14,378 nt of DNA, from the NCBI GenBank assembly GCA_945950065.1, contig CAMFGQ010000026.1, positions 1 through 14,378 of the forward strand, in the 5' to 3' direction. How positions within the stretch are numbered: the first letter of the stretch is position 1; the number at the start of each line of letters is the position of its first letter. Below, piece after piece: positions 7,103-14,378 of this stretch. Source of the DNA: an uncultured Clostridia bacterium (GTDB lineage: Bacteria > Bacillota > Clostridia > Peptostreptococcales > Acidaminobacteraceae). The position numbers were made by a program, and so were the translations under genes. The notes under the pieces were generated by a model. That model ran no database searches and was not told the DNA's origin. It saw only the letters and a program-made list of their open reading frames with translations.

Positions 7103-7107
7103 AAAAT

Positions 7108-7140
7108 AAGGACCCTGCTCCCATGGAGAGGGTCCTTTTG
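7108..7140 (+). terminator. Bidirectional terminator between dppA and the SPFH gene
   Basis: AAGGACCCT (7108-7116) pairs perfectly with AGGGTCCTT (7129-7137). Inside it CTCC (7118-7121) pairs with GGAG (7125-7128) around a CAT loop, making one long stem with a single bulged G. Four T follow on the plus strand. On the minus strand the stem is followed by ATTTTTT, so it can also end the nfeD-SPFH transcript. Confidence 0.88.
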
Positions 7141-7150
7141 CTAACTGGGT

Positions 7151-8053
7151 TTATTTTTTCATAATCTCCTGAGCACTGGCTGCAAGGCCTGCTAAGGATT
7201 GAATCTCTGAAGGAATAATCAGTTTTGAAGATGGTGTATCGGCAATCTTCTCCAGGGCCTCCAGTCCTTTTAGTGGAACAACCACATCGGCTGGGACTTT
7301 TTGAAGAACGAGGGATAAACCTTCTGCATAAGCTTTTTGAACTAAGATGATCGCATCAGCATCACCTTCAGCACGCTTAATCGTTGCATCACGATAGGCT
7401 TCAGCGCTGAGGATCTTGGAGGCTTTTTCACCCTCTGCAATCAGAATGGCGGAACGCTTTTGACCTTCTGCTCGAAGGATGGCTTCACGTCGCTCACGCT
7501 CAGCACGCATTTGTTTTTCCATTGCATCTTGGATATCTTTTGGTGGAAGAATATTTTTCAATTCCACTCGATTGACCTTAATTCCCCATGGGTCAGTAGC
7601 TTCATCTAAGATACTTCTCATCTTTGTGTTGATGATGTCACGGCTTGTCAGTGACTCATCAAGCTCCAAGTCACCAATAATGTTACGCAATGTGGTTGCT
7701 GTGAGATTTTCAATTGCGCTAATGGGGTTTTCTACACCATAGGTGAAGAGTTTGGGATCTGTTATCTGGAAATAGACCACGGTGTCAATCATCATGGTGA
7801 CATTATCCTTGGTGATAACAGGCTGTGGGTCGAAGTCGACTACCCGTTCCTTTAGCGATACGCGAGAAGCAATACGCTCAATAAAAGGAATTTTTAGGTG
7901 AAGACCAGTGTCCCAGCTTTCTTTATAGGCGCCAAGACGCTCAATAACATAGGACTGAGACTGCGGAACAATACGAATATTGCTTGCGATAACGTAGAGT
8001 GCAATCAAAATAAGAATAATAATTGCGACGAATTGAGGTAAAGATTGTAGCAT
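7151..8053 (-). CDS. SPFH/Band 7 (stomatin, QmcA-like) membrane protein
   Basis: A 300-residue stomatin-type protein. Residues 8-24 are a single membrane segment, followed by the SPFH domain: VPQSQSYVIERLGAY (29-43), the VVDFDPQPVITKDN stretch (71-84) and the GDLELDESLTSRD stretch (127-139). A long charged, alanine-rich coiled region (about 175-235) carries repeated AEG units (195-197, 206-208, 228-230). Such proteins oligomerise into membrane microdomain scaffolds and are tied to membrane protein quality control. The ATG overlaps the stop of the nfeD-like gene by one base (TAATG) and has an AAGGAGG site, showing translational coupling. SPFH-NfeD pairing is a well-known conserved arrangement. 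A cytosolic or external location of the soluble part cannot be decided here. Confidence 0.92.
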   Translation of the reverse strand: MLQSLPQFVAIIILILIALYVIASNIRIVPQSQSYVIERLGAYKESWDTGLHLKIPFIERIASRVSLKERVVDFDPQPVITKDNVTMMIDTVVYFQITDPKLFTYGVENPISAIENLTATTLRNIIGDLELDESLTSRDIINTKMRSILDEATDPWGIKVNRVELKNILPPKDIQDAMEKQMRAERERREAILRAEGQKRSAILIAEGEKASKILSAEAYRDATIKRAEGDADAIILVQKAYAEGLSLVLQKVPADVVVPLKGLEALEKIADTPSSKLIIPSEIQSLAGLAASAQEIMKK

Positions 8054-8499
8054 TATTCCTCCTTAAATGGTACGACAAGAAGTCTGACACCCTCTACTTC
8101 TTCAACAATAAATTGGGTGTCTACGAGTAAGTGTTGGCCATCCAATGGTTGGATGGTCCAGATTTGGCCTTCTACCTTGCCCTGGCCTGTAAAGAACTCC
8201 GATGCTTCTTTTGTGACAATTCCAACCTTGCCAACCACAGCATTGACATTTGTGGGTGTGATGGCATCGGGTCTTCGTTTTACCAGGGGTCTGGTAATCA
8301 CTAATAGGACCAAGGAAACGGCTACAAAGGCGATTACCTGTGCAACAAAAGAAAGTCCAAGCAGGGACAGGAGCATAGCCACCAGTGCACCACCGACAAA
8401 CCAGATGGTTACCAGTGCATAGGTTACTCCCTCTACAATCATAAAGATTCCGCTTAAGACTAGCCAAAAGTAAACAGGATTTTCCATTAGCCAGTTCAT
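8053..8499 (-). CDS. NfeD-like membrane protein, short form
   Basis: A 148-residue NfeD-family protein. Three hydrophobic segments at about residues 9-25, 27-48 and 51-69 are followed by an OB-fold-like soluble domain (about 86-146), including VVGKVGIVTKEA and GKVEGQIWTI. This is the short NfeD class lacking the ClpP-like protease domain. Such proteins accompany stomatin/SPFH partners and are thought to bind or assist them in membrane microdomains; the partner gene follows with a one-base overlap. ATG 8499 has AGGAG about five bases upstream. Its promoter should lie in 8500-8678 on the minus strand, where I see a TATAAT (8643-8638) but no good -35 box at the right distance. Confidence 0.9.
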   Translation of the reverse strand: MNWLMENPVYFWLVLSGIFMIVEGVTYALVTIWFVGGALVAMLLSLLGLSFVAQVIAFVAVSLVLLVITRPLVKRRPDAITPTNVNAVVGKVGIVTKEASEFFTGQGKVEGQIWTIQPLDGQHLLVDTQFIVEEVEGVRLLVVPFKEE

Positions 8500-8616
8500 T
8501 TTTCACTCCTTTTCTATGTTTGCTATCTGAAACACTTGTACCCATGAGATGAGAAGATGAAACGGATTGTCCGTGAGATTCGTTTTATTCTTCACGATGA
8601 ATTCATCCCTCCTCGC

Positions 8617-8645
8617 TTGCATTGACTTCATGGGGAGATTATAGT
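8617..8645 (+). promoter_or_regulatory. Candidate sigma-A promoter of the DUF2148 gene
   Basis: TTGCAT (8617-8622) and TATAGT (8640-8645) are separated by 17 bases, with a predicted start near 8652 and a leader of about 27 bases holding a GAGGAGGGG ribosome site. The alternative TTGACT at 8622 is only 12 bases from the -10 box and was not used. The rest of the 179-base gap 8500-8678 holds a small inverted repeat ACGGA-TTG-TCCGT (8562-8574) and nothing else I can name. Confidence 0.5.
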
Positions 8646-8678
8646 GTAAGGTAAAGGAATGGAGAGGAGGGGGCGGAG

Positions 8679-9221
8679 ATGATTTACGAGAGTAAACAAT
8701 TGGAAGAAAAAGCATTGTTGGCTACAGCTGCCAAGATGTGCGTTGCTGCAAGAACGGCACCCAAGACCAGGGGGATTGATGAAGTCCTTACCTTAGTCCT
8801 AACTGGGGAGGACAAAGATCGTTTAGCAGACCAAGTGGATGAAATCGGCAGAAGAGACTTTGGGGAGGCGGCTCCTGTTTGGTACGGAAGGGATGCAAAG
8901 AATCTTCGAGACGCTGGAGCTGTTGTGCTGATAGGGATTGAAAAGACCTATCGTGGTGTAGCCCACTGTTCTTTCTGTGGCTTTAAGGATTGCAGTGCTT
9001 GCAAAGAGGCAGGTGGTCACTGTGCTTTCCTCTACACTGATCTCGGTGTTGCGCTGAGTTCGGCTGTTATGGTGGCAGCTCAGGCTCAAGTGGATAATCG
9101 CATCATGTGGTCGGTAGGAAAAGCTGCAGCTGAACTGAAGCTAGGCGAGAAAGATGTTTTTTGGATTGGCATTCCCATGAGCGTATCAGGTAAAAACATC
9201 TTCTTTGATCGTCAAGTGTAA
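8679..9221 (+). CDS. DUF2148 iron-sulfur protein of unknown function
   Basis: A 180-residue protein matching the DUF2148 / 'ferredoxin domain-containing' family found mostly in anaerobic bacteria and archaea. A cysteine cluster CSFCGFKDCSAC (C97, C100, C105, C108) with a further C115 in GGHCAF fits binding of an iron-sulfur cluster. The N-terminal part has a conserved-looking AARTAPKTRGID (23-34), and C21 stands just before it. The C-terminal part is alanine-rich, ending in the WIGIPMSVSGKNIFFDR stretch. No function is established that I know of, and no signal peptide or membrane segment is present. It has its own promoter and a strong GAGGAGGGG site before ATG 8679; tyrS follows 106 bases later. 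A redox or sensory role is possible but unproven. Confidence 0.85.
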   Translation: MIYESKQLEEKALLATAAKMCVAARTAPKTRGIDEVLTLVLTGEDKDRLADQVDEIGRRDFGEAAPVWYGRDAKNLRDAGAVVLIGIEKTYRGVAHCSFCGFKDCSACKEAGGHCAFLYTDLGVALSSAVMVAAQAQVDNRIMWSVGKAAAELKLGEKDVFWIGIPMSVSGKNIFFDRQV

Positions 9222-9235
9222 GCTTGATGCCAAAA

Positions 9236-9258
9236 GAACTTTTCATGACTAAAAGTTC
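9236..9258. repeat. Inverted repeat between the DUF2148 gene and tyrS
   Basis: GAACTTTT (9236-9243) and AAAAGTTC (9251-9258) form a perfect 8-bp stem around the 7-base loop CATGACT. It is AT-rich and is followed by ATAAAAA, not by T, so it is a poor intrinsic terminator on the plus strand. It may mark an RNA 3' end or an operator just upstream of the tyrS promoter. Confidence 0.5.
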
Positions 9259-9267
9259 ATAAAAACA

Positions 9268-9296
9268 TTGACGAGGTGAAAATTCGTTGATAAGCT
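9268..9296 (+). promoter_or_regulatory. Possible sigma-A promoter of tyrS
   Basis: TTGACG (9268-9273) and TAAGCT (9291-9296) are 17 bases apart. The -35 box is good and the -10 box matches only half of consensus, so this is tentative. The leader would be about 25 bases, ending in an AGGAGAGGAG ribosome site. No T-box leader is present. Confidence 0.35.
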
Positions 9297-9327
9297 AATA
9301 CCTATAGATTCAGGAGAGGAGAATCAC

Positions 9328-10545
9328 ATGAAGATTTATGATGAATTAGTACGTAGGGGATATATTTCCCAGTGCACCCATGAAGAGGAGCTAAGAGAAC
9401 TTCTTGATAAAGAAAGGGTGACTTTTTACATCGGTATTGACGCTACAGCAGATAGTCTTCATGCTGGACACTTTCTCACCCTGGTTGTGATGAAACGTAT
9501 GCAAGAAGCCGGACATCGCCCCATTCTGCTGCTTGGCGGCGGAACCACATTGATTGGTGATCCCTCAGGTAGAGATGATATGCGGCGCATCATGACCAGA
9601 GAGGACATCGATTATAATGCCATGAAGATCAAAGAACAAGTCAGTCGCTTTATCGAGTTTGGTGACGATAAGGCCATTATGGCCAACAATGCTGATTGGC
9701 TGATCGATCTCAAGTACATTGACTTCTTAAGAGATTATGGTCCTCATTTTAGTGTGAATCGTATGATCCGCATGGAATCCTATCAATCCCGTTTAGAGCA
9801 AGGTCTGACTTTGTTTGAGTTCAACTACATGCCTATGCAGGCCTATGACTTCTTGCATCTCTACAGAACCTATGGTTGTCGCGTACAAATGGGTGGTAGT
9901 GATCAGTGGAGTAACATCATTGGTGGAATTGATCTGATCAAGCGCGTTGAAGGTGCTGACTGTTACGGCATGACCTTTAATCTCATCACCACCAGTGCAG
10001 GGATCAAAATGGGGAAAACACAAAAAGGTGCCCTATGGTTGGATCCAGATAAAACCAGCCCCTATGAGTTCTTCCAATACTGGAGAAATGTAGAAGACGA
10101 ATCAGTAGAAACCTTGCTGATGCGCTATACCTTCCTATCTGTTGAAGAGATTGAAGAGCTCTTGCAAGAAGATCGAAACATCAATGAAGCAAAAGAAGTT
10201 CTAGCTTATGAGCTGACCACTCTCGTTCATGGGGAAGAGGAAGGAAAGAAAGCTCTCGAAGCAAGTAAGGCATTGTTCTCAGGTGCAGGTGATCTTGAAA
10301 ATATGCCCTCAGTAGATCTACAAGAAGAATGGATCGGAAAACAATGGCTGGATGTCCTCCAGGAACTCTCTTTCATTAAGAGCAGAGGAGAGGGAAGAAG
10401 GCTCATCGATCAAAAAGGACTCACCCTAAATGACCAACTTGTGGAAGATATTTTTGCTGTAGTAGATGAAAAAGATTTTGAAAAAGGCTATGCACTTTTA
10501 CGCAGGGGTAAGAAAGTGTATCTCAAAATCGACACAAATAACTAA
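9328..10545 (+). CDS. tyrS: Tyrosyl-tRNA synthetase
   Basis: A 405-residue class I aminoacyl-tRNA synthetase that charges tRNA-Tyr with tyrosine. The HIGH-type motif is HAGH (45-48) after YIGIDATADSL, and the KMSKS-type loop is KMGKT (227-231). Tyrosine-pocket residues expected for the family are visible in FNYMPMQAYDFLHL (165-178, with D174) and GGSDQWSNI (189-197, with Q193). The S4 RNA-binding domain occupies about 343-403 (LSFIKSRGEGRRLIDQKGL onward). Length is normal for bacterial TyrRS. ATG 9328 has an AGGAGAGGAG site upstream. A hairpin terminator follows the stop codon by about a dozen bases, so the gene appears monocistronic or is co-transcribed only with the gene before it. Confidence 0.96.
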   Translation: MKIYDELVRRGYISQCTHEEELRELLDKERVTFYIGIDATADSLHAGHFLTLVVMKRMQEAGHRPILLLGGGTTLIGDPSGRDDMRRIMTREDIDYNAMKIKEQVSRFIEFGDDKAIMANNADWLIDLKYIDFLRDYGPHFSVNRMIRMESYQSRLEQGLTLFEFNYMPMQAYDFLHLYRTYGCRVQMGGSDQWSNIIGGIDLIKRVEGADCYGMTFNLITTSAGIKMGKTQKGALWLDPDKTSPYEFFQYWRNVEDESVETLLMRYTFLSVEEIEELLQEDRNINEAKEVLAYELTTLVHGEEEGKKALEASKALFSGAGDLENMPSVDLQEEWIGKQWLDVLQELSFIKSRGEGRRLIDQKGLTLNDQLVEDIFAVVDEKDFEKGYALLRRGKKVYLKIDTNN

Positions 10546-10557
10546 AAGAATGGAATT

Positions 10558-10590
10558 GGGCTTAGGAAGACTCCTAAGTCCTCTTTTCTT
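10558..10590 (+). terminator. Rho-independent terminator of tyrS
   Basis: GGGCTTAGGA (10558-10567) pairs with TCCTAAGTCC (10572-10581), a 10-bp stem with one G-T wobble and the 4-base loop AGAC. A T-rich tail TCTTTTCTT follows. Confidence 0.85.
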
Positions 10591-10648
10591 ATTGTAAAAA
10601 CAACACAAAAACAATTTATTACATAAACGAGAGAAGTATGTGTAAAAT

Positions 10649-10661
10649 AGGCGTTGCGCCT
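10649..10661. repeat. Small inverted repeat upstream of the PFOR promoter
   Basis: AGGCG-TTG-CGCCT is a perfect 5-bp inverted repeat centred at 10655, about 65 bases before the predicted PFOR start of transcription. It stands out as GC-rich inside an AT-rich stretch (10591-10648). It could be an operator; no known binding motif is recognised. Confidence 0.4.
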
Positions 10662-10685
10662 GCTTGATGACAAGGTTTCAATGAG

Positions 10686-10714
10686 TTGACCCTCTAGTAT
10701 CCCTGTACTATAAT
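10686..10714 (+). promoter_or_regulatory. Near-consensus sigma-A promoter of the PFOR gene
   Basis: TTGACC (10686-10691) and a perfect TATAAT (10709-10714) are separated by 17 bases. The start should fall near 10721, leaving a leader of about 29 bases with an AGAGGAGG ribosome site. The A-rich stretch 10595-10625 lies too far upstream to be a standard UP element. Confidence 0.85.
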
Positions 10715-10749
10715 TGTAGTGTATGCAAGCAAAAATAAGAGGAGGATTT

Positions 10750-13700
10750 ATGCGCAAACTACAAACGATGACCTTAGACGGTAATACAGCTGCAGCTCAC
10801 GTGGCTTATGCCTTTACTGAAGTTGCAGCCATCTATCCGATCACTCCATCATCCAACATGGCTGAAGTTGTAGATGAGTGGTCTGCTCATGGTAAGAAAA
10901 ATATTTTTGATGAGACGGTTGCCGTTAGAGAACTTCAATCTGAAGCAGGAGCAGCTGGTGCTGTTCATGGATCTCTTCAAGCTGGTTCTTTAACAACTAC
11001 TTTCACCGCTAGCCAGGGACTTCTCCTGATGATCCCCAACATGTACAAAATTGCTGGTGAATTACTACCTGGAGTTTTCCAAGTTTCTGCTCGTGCTATT
11101 GCAGGACATGCACTCTCCATTTTTGGCGATCACTCTGACGTTATGGCGACACGCCAAACAGGTTTTGCTCTTCTTGCTGCAGGAAGTGTACAAGAAGTCG
11201 TAGACATGGCCAGTGTTGCACACCTATCTGCTATTAAAGCAGGAATGCCTTTCTTACATTTCTTTGACGGCTTTAGAACCTCCCATGAGATTCAAAAAGT
11301 TGAAGTCATTGATTATGAAGATTACAAACGTCTTGTTGACTGGGATGCAATCAAACGCTTTAAAAACAAAGCTTTACGTCCTGAGCGCCCACTACAACGT
11401 GGTACAGCTCAAAACCCTGACATATTCTTCCAAGTTAAAGAAACTGCAAATCCTTTCTATGAAAAAGTTCCAGCAATCGTTGAGAGCTATATGGAAGAAA
11501 TCGAAGCCATTACCGGTCGTCACTATGGTCTCTTCAACTACTATGGTGCTGAAGATGCTGATCGTGTAATCATTGCTATGGGTTCTGTAACAGAAGCACT
11601 CGGTGAAACCGTTGACTTCTTAAACAACGAAAGAGGCGAAAAAGTTGGCCTTGTTAAAGTTCATCTTTACAGACCTTTCGTAACTGAAAAACTTCTTGAA
11701 GTGATCCCAAGCACAGTTAAGAAAATTGCTGTTCTTGACCGTACAAAAGAACCAGGTGCTCCTGGCGAGCCACTTTATCTTGACGTACGTTCTGCTTTCC
11801 AAGGTCGCGAAAATGCACCTGTTATCGTAGGTGGTCGCTATGGTCTTGGTAGCAAAGATACAACACCAACCCATCTTGCTGCTGTATTTGAAAACCTGAA
11901 GCTTGATGAGCCAAAGAATCCTTTCACCATCTCCATCGTTGATGATGTGACTGGCCTATCCCTAGAGCCAAAAGAAGAGATTATGGCTGAAGACTGCAGA
12001 ACCATTCGTTGTAAATTCTGGGGTCTTGGATCCGATGGTACAGTTGGAGCGAACAAATCTGCTATTAAGATTATTGGTGACAACACCGATATGTCTGCAC
12101 AAGGCTATTTTGACTATGACTCCAAGAAGAGTGGTGGAATCACTGTATCTCACCTTCGTTTTGGCCATTGTCCTATCCGCAGTACCTACCTTGTAGATGA
12201 AGCTGACTATGTTGCTTGCCATAATCAAGCTTATGTCTACAGCTATGATGTACTGGATGGTCTTGTAAAAGACGGTACTTTTGTCCTCAATACCCTGTGG
12301 AATGCTGAAGAAATTGATCAGCATCTTCCAGGAAGCATGAAGCGCTATATCGCTGAGAACAACATTGATTTCTACTACATCGATGCAGTAAGCATTGCAG
12401 AAGAAGTTGGACTTGGTGGACGTATCAACATGATTATGCAAACTGCTTTCTTCTATCTGGCTAAAGTGATGCCAATTGATGAAGCCATTGCACTACTGAA
12501 AAAAGAAATTGAAAAAACCTATGGCCGTCGTGGAGCAGACATTGTTAACATGAACTATGCTGCTGTAGACCAAGCCATTGCTAATCTCAAGAAATTCGAG
12601 GTTCCTGCCGAGTGGGCACAAGCTGAGCTAGAAGAAGATGAAGAAAGAGATGAGCCTGTCTTTATCCGCGACATTCTTCGTCCTATGACCGCTCACAAAG
12701 GAAACGATCTTCCTGTTTCTACTTTTGTAGGCTACGAAGATGGTACCTTCCCATCAGGAACCAGTGCATATGAGAAGCGTGGTATCGCCGTCTATGTACC
12801 TGAGTGGATTTCAGAAAACTGTATCCAATGTAACCAATGTTCCTTTGCATGTCCCCATGCTGCTATCCGTGCTTTCTTAGCTGATGAAGATGAGATGAAA
12901 GATGCTCCAGAAAACTTCAATACGCTAAAAGCTATGGGTAAAGGACTTGAAGGACTATCCTACAAGATTCAAGTTTCCACACTTGACTGTACAGGTTGTG
13001 GTAACTGTGCTGATGTATGTCCTGCACCTAAAGGAAAAGCCCTTGTTATGAAGGACATGCAAGAGCAACATGAAGCACAAAAAGGAAACTGGGAATTTGC
13101 CATGAGCTTATCCGAAAAGCATGTCATGAGCAGAGATACAGTAAAAGGTTCCCAATTTGCTCCAGCACTTCTCGAATTCAGTGGTGCTTGTGCAGGTTGT
13201 GGTGAGACACCATATATCAAAGCCATTACACAACTCTTTGGAGAGCGCATGGTTGTTGCTAATGCAACAGGATGTTCCTCCATCTGGGGTGGAAGTGCAC
13301 CTTCTAACCCATACACCACCAATCAAGATGGACTTGGTCCAGCTTGGGCAAACTCCCTCTTTGAGGATAATGCCGAGTTTGGTTATGGTATGGCAACCTC
13401 CATTCGTGTAACGACTGAGCGTCTTGAGCGTTATCTAAAACTCTTACTTGAAAAAGAGCTTCCAGAAGGAATGAAAGAAGCCATTGAAGGTTGGGTAGCC
13501 AATCGTCAAGATTACGAAGCAAGTAAAGAGTATGTAGAAGCACTCAGAGGCTTCCTCGAGAAAAAAGACGAGATCCAAGATGAAGAAACAAAAGATCTCT
13601 TCAACAAAGCTTATGATCTCAAAGACTACCTCGTGAAGAAGAGCATGTGGATCTTCGGTGGAGACGGTTGGGCTTATGACATCGGATACGGTGGACTTGA

Positions 13701-14292
13701 CCATGTACTGGCTTCTGGCGAAGACGTAAACGTTCTGGTTATGGATACAGAAGTGTACTCCAACACAGGTGGACAAGCTTCAAAAGCTACTCCTCTTGCA
13801 GCTGTTGCTAAATTTGCAGCATCCGGTAAGCGTGTAGCCAAGAAAGACCTTGGAATGATTGCTACAACCTATGGTGACATCTATGTTGCTCAAGTAGCTA
13901 TGGGATCCAATCCAAATCATTTTGTAAAAGTTCTTAAAGAAGCTGAAAGCTATCCAGGAAGCTCCCTGATCATCGCCTATGCTCCATGTATTGCTCATGG
14001 TATCGCAACAGGTATGGGAACAACCCAGCGTCAAGAGAAAAAAGCTGTTGAAGCTGGCTACTGGCACCTCTGGAGATTCGACCCAAGACTAGCTGAAGAA
14101 GGAAAGAATCCTTTCGTTCTTGACTCTAAAGAGCCAACAGCAGACTTTATCGAATTCATCAAAGGTGAGCGTCGCTTTACCATCCTCGAGAATACTTTCC
14201 CAGAAGAAGCTGAAGCGCTCTTCCAGGCAAGTAAAGAAGCTGCTGATCGTCGTTATCAAAGCTATGTTCGCATGGCGAACATGGAATACTAA
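10750..14292 (+). CDS. nifJ: Pyruvate:ferredoxin (flavodoxin) oxidoreductase, single-chain
   Basis: A 1180-residue homodimer-type PFOR that oxidises pyruvate with CoA to acetyl-CoA and CO2 and reduces ferredoxin. The N-terminal pyruvate domain has YPITPSS (29-35) and GDHSDVMA. Two ferredoxin-type [4Fe-4S] motifs follow: C691, C694, C697, C701 and C747, C750, C753, C757. The third cluster next to thiamine diphosphate uses C814 and C817 (CAGCGE) with C1080 in YAPCIAHG and probably one further cysteine. The TPP motif runs from GGDGWAYDIG (970-979) to N1005 in VYSNTGGQ. An in-frame ATG at 10723 is rejected as the start because it sits at the predicted transcript end and lacks a ribosome site; ATG 10750 has AGAGGAGG. 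Arginine codons are mostly CGT, unlike neighbouring genes, as expected for a very highly expressed gene. Confidence 0.97.
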   Translation: MRKLQTMTLDGNTAAAHVAYAFTEVAAIYPITPSSNMAEVVDEWSAHGKKNIFDETVAVRELQSEAGAAGAVHGSLQAGSLTTTFTASQGLLLMIPNMYKIAGELLPGVFQVSARAIAGHALSIFGDHSDVMATRQTGFALLAAGSVQEVVDMASVAHLSAIKAGMPFLHFFDGFRTSHEIQKVEVIDYEDYKRLVDWDAIKRFKNKALRPERPLQRGTAQNPDIFFQVKETANPFYEKVPAIVESYMEEIEAITGRHYGLFNYYGAEDADRVIIAMGSVTEALGETVDFLNNERGEKVGLVKVHLYRPFVTEKLLEVIPSTVKKIAVLDRTKEPGAPGEPLYLDVRSAFQGRENAPVIVGGRYGLGSKDTTPTHLAAVFENLKLDEPKNPFTISIVDDVTGLSLEPKEEIMAEDCRTIRCKFWGLGSDGTVGANKSAIKIIGDNTDMSAQGYFDYDSKKSGGITVSHLRFGHCPIRSTYLVDEADYVACHNQAYVYSYDVLDGLVKDGTFVLNTLWNAEEIDQHLPGSMKRYIAENNIDFYYIDAVSIAEEVGLGGRINMIMQTAFFYLAKVMPIDEAIALLKKEIEKTYGRRGADIVNMNYAAVDQAIANLKKFEVPAEWAQAELEEDEERDEPVFIRDILRPMTAHKGNDLPVSTFVGYEDGTFPSGTSAYEKRGIAVYVPEWISENCIQCNQCSFACPHAAIRAFLADEDEMKDAPENFNTLKAMGKGLEGLSYKIQVSTLDCTGCGNCADVCPAPKGKALVMKDMQEQHEAQKGNWEFAMSLSEKHVMSRDTVKGSQFAPALLEFSGACAGCGETPYIKAITQLFGERMVVANATGCSSIWGGSAPSNPYTTNQDGLGPAWANSLFEDNAEFGYGMATSIRVTTERLERYLKLLLEKELPEGMKEAIEGWVANRQDYEASKEYVEALRGFLEKKDEIQDEETKDLFNKAYDLKDYLVKKSMWIFGGDGWAYDIGYGGLDHVLASGEDVNVLVMDTEVYSNTGGQASKATPLAAVAKFAASGKRVAKKDLGMIATTYGDIYVAQVAMGSNPNHFVKVLKEAESYPGSSLIIAYAPCIAHGIATGMGTTQRQEKKAVEAGYWHLWRFDPRLAEEGKNPFVLDSKEPTADFIEFIKGERRFTILENTFPEEAEALFQASKEAADRRYQSYVRMANMEY

Positions 14293-14300
14293 TTCCACTA

Positions 14301-14335
14301 AAGGCCCTTTCAACTTGAAAGGGCCTTCTTTCTTC
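14301..14335 (+). terminator. Strong rho-independent terminator of the PFOR gene
   Basis: AAGGCCCTTTC (14301-14311) pairs perfectly with GAAAGGGCCTT (14317-14327), an 11-bp stem around AACTT, followed by CTTTCTTCC. The rest of the window, 14336-14378, contains an AAAGGAG and an ATG near the edge but too little sequence to call a gene. Confidence 0.92.
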
Positions 14336-14378
14336 CTCGCAAGAGAAAGGAGCTCTACACATCAGAGCCATGATGGGG

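Noticed and set aside
8518..8535. TGTTT-N8-AAACA inverted repeat upstream of nfeD
   Set aside because: Only five-base, AT-rich arms with no match beyond them; not enough to call an operator.
8503..8715. 70-codon minus-strand reading frame between nfeD and the DUF2148 gene
   Set aside because: No ribosome site, proline-run and low-complexity content, no family resemblance, and it overlaps the start of a well-supported gene.
10649..10664. Possible sigma-54 promoter before PFOR (GG-N10-GC spacing in AGGCGTTGCGCCTGCT)
   Set aside because: Only the GGC and TGC cores match; the rest departs from consensus, the spacing is common by chance, and a near-perfect sigma-A promoter lies just downstream.
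10723..10749. Longer PFOR start at ATG 10723
   Set aside because: It lies at the predicted 5' end of the RNA with no ribosome site, while ATG 10750 has AGAGGAGG and matches the usual family N-terminus.
11962..12441. 159-codon minus-strand frame inside PFOR
   Set aside because: Antisense shadow of a strongly conserved coding region with biased codons; no ribosome site or recognisable product.

Overview
The window reads as a stretch of chromosome from an anaerobic, low-to-moderate GC Firmicute, most likely a clostridium. The grounds are strong AGGAGG-type ribosome binding sites, a single-chain pyruvate:ferredoxin oxidoreductase with a highly expressed look, a sigma-54 activator with a PAS-type sensor, and a DUF2148 iron-sulfur protein. 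The species cannot be fixed from sequence alone. No mobile element, tRNA, rRNA or CRISPR array was seen, and gene packing is tight.

Layout. (1) 11-3013, plus strand: a membrane-anchored metallophosphoesterase, an alanine-racemase-family PLP enzyme and an M20 amidohydrolase, closely spaced and ending at a perfect hairpin terminator. (2) 3024-4316, minus strand: lysA (diaminopimelate decarboxylase), convergent with the amidohydrolase; its stop codon lies in the loop of the shared terminator. (3) 4317-4486: a 170-base divergent control region. (4) 4487-7102, plus strand: a sigma-54 enhancer-binding regulator followed after 12 bases by an M55 D-aminopeptidase (DppA family). (5) 7151-8499, minus strand: an overlapping nfeD-SPFH membrane pair that shares a bidirectional terminator with dppA. 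(6) 8679-9221: a DUF2148 iron-sulfur protein. (7) 9328-10545: tyrosyl-tRNA synthetase. (8) 10750-14292: pyruvate:ferredoxin oxidoreductase with a near-consensus sigma-A promoter and strong terminator.

The most interesting part is the lysA/regulator divergent region. On the minus strand, 31 bases or so before the lysA start codon's leader begins, there is a close match to a sigma-54 -24/-12 promoter (GGCA and TTGCT with the exact GG-N10-GC spacing). The gene transcribed away from it encodes a sigma-54 activator with an intact GSFTGA loop. A perfect 14-bp palindrome sits about 113 bp upstream of the predicted lysA start point, the usual place for an activator site, and just downstream of the regulator's own sigma-A -10 box, where binding would repress it. 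This suggests a self-contained circuit in which one activator switches on lysA and limits itself, while co-producing a D-aminopeptidase.

Taken together, genes in regions 1-4 handle D-amino acids, acylated amino acids or peptides, diaminopimelate and D-peptides. A role in cell-wall peptide turnover or lysine/diaminopimelate balance is a reasonable inference, but it is not shown by the sequence.
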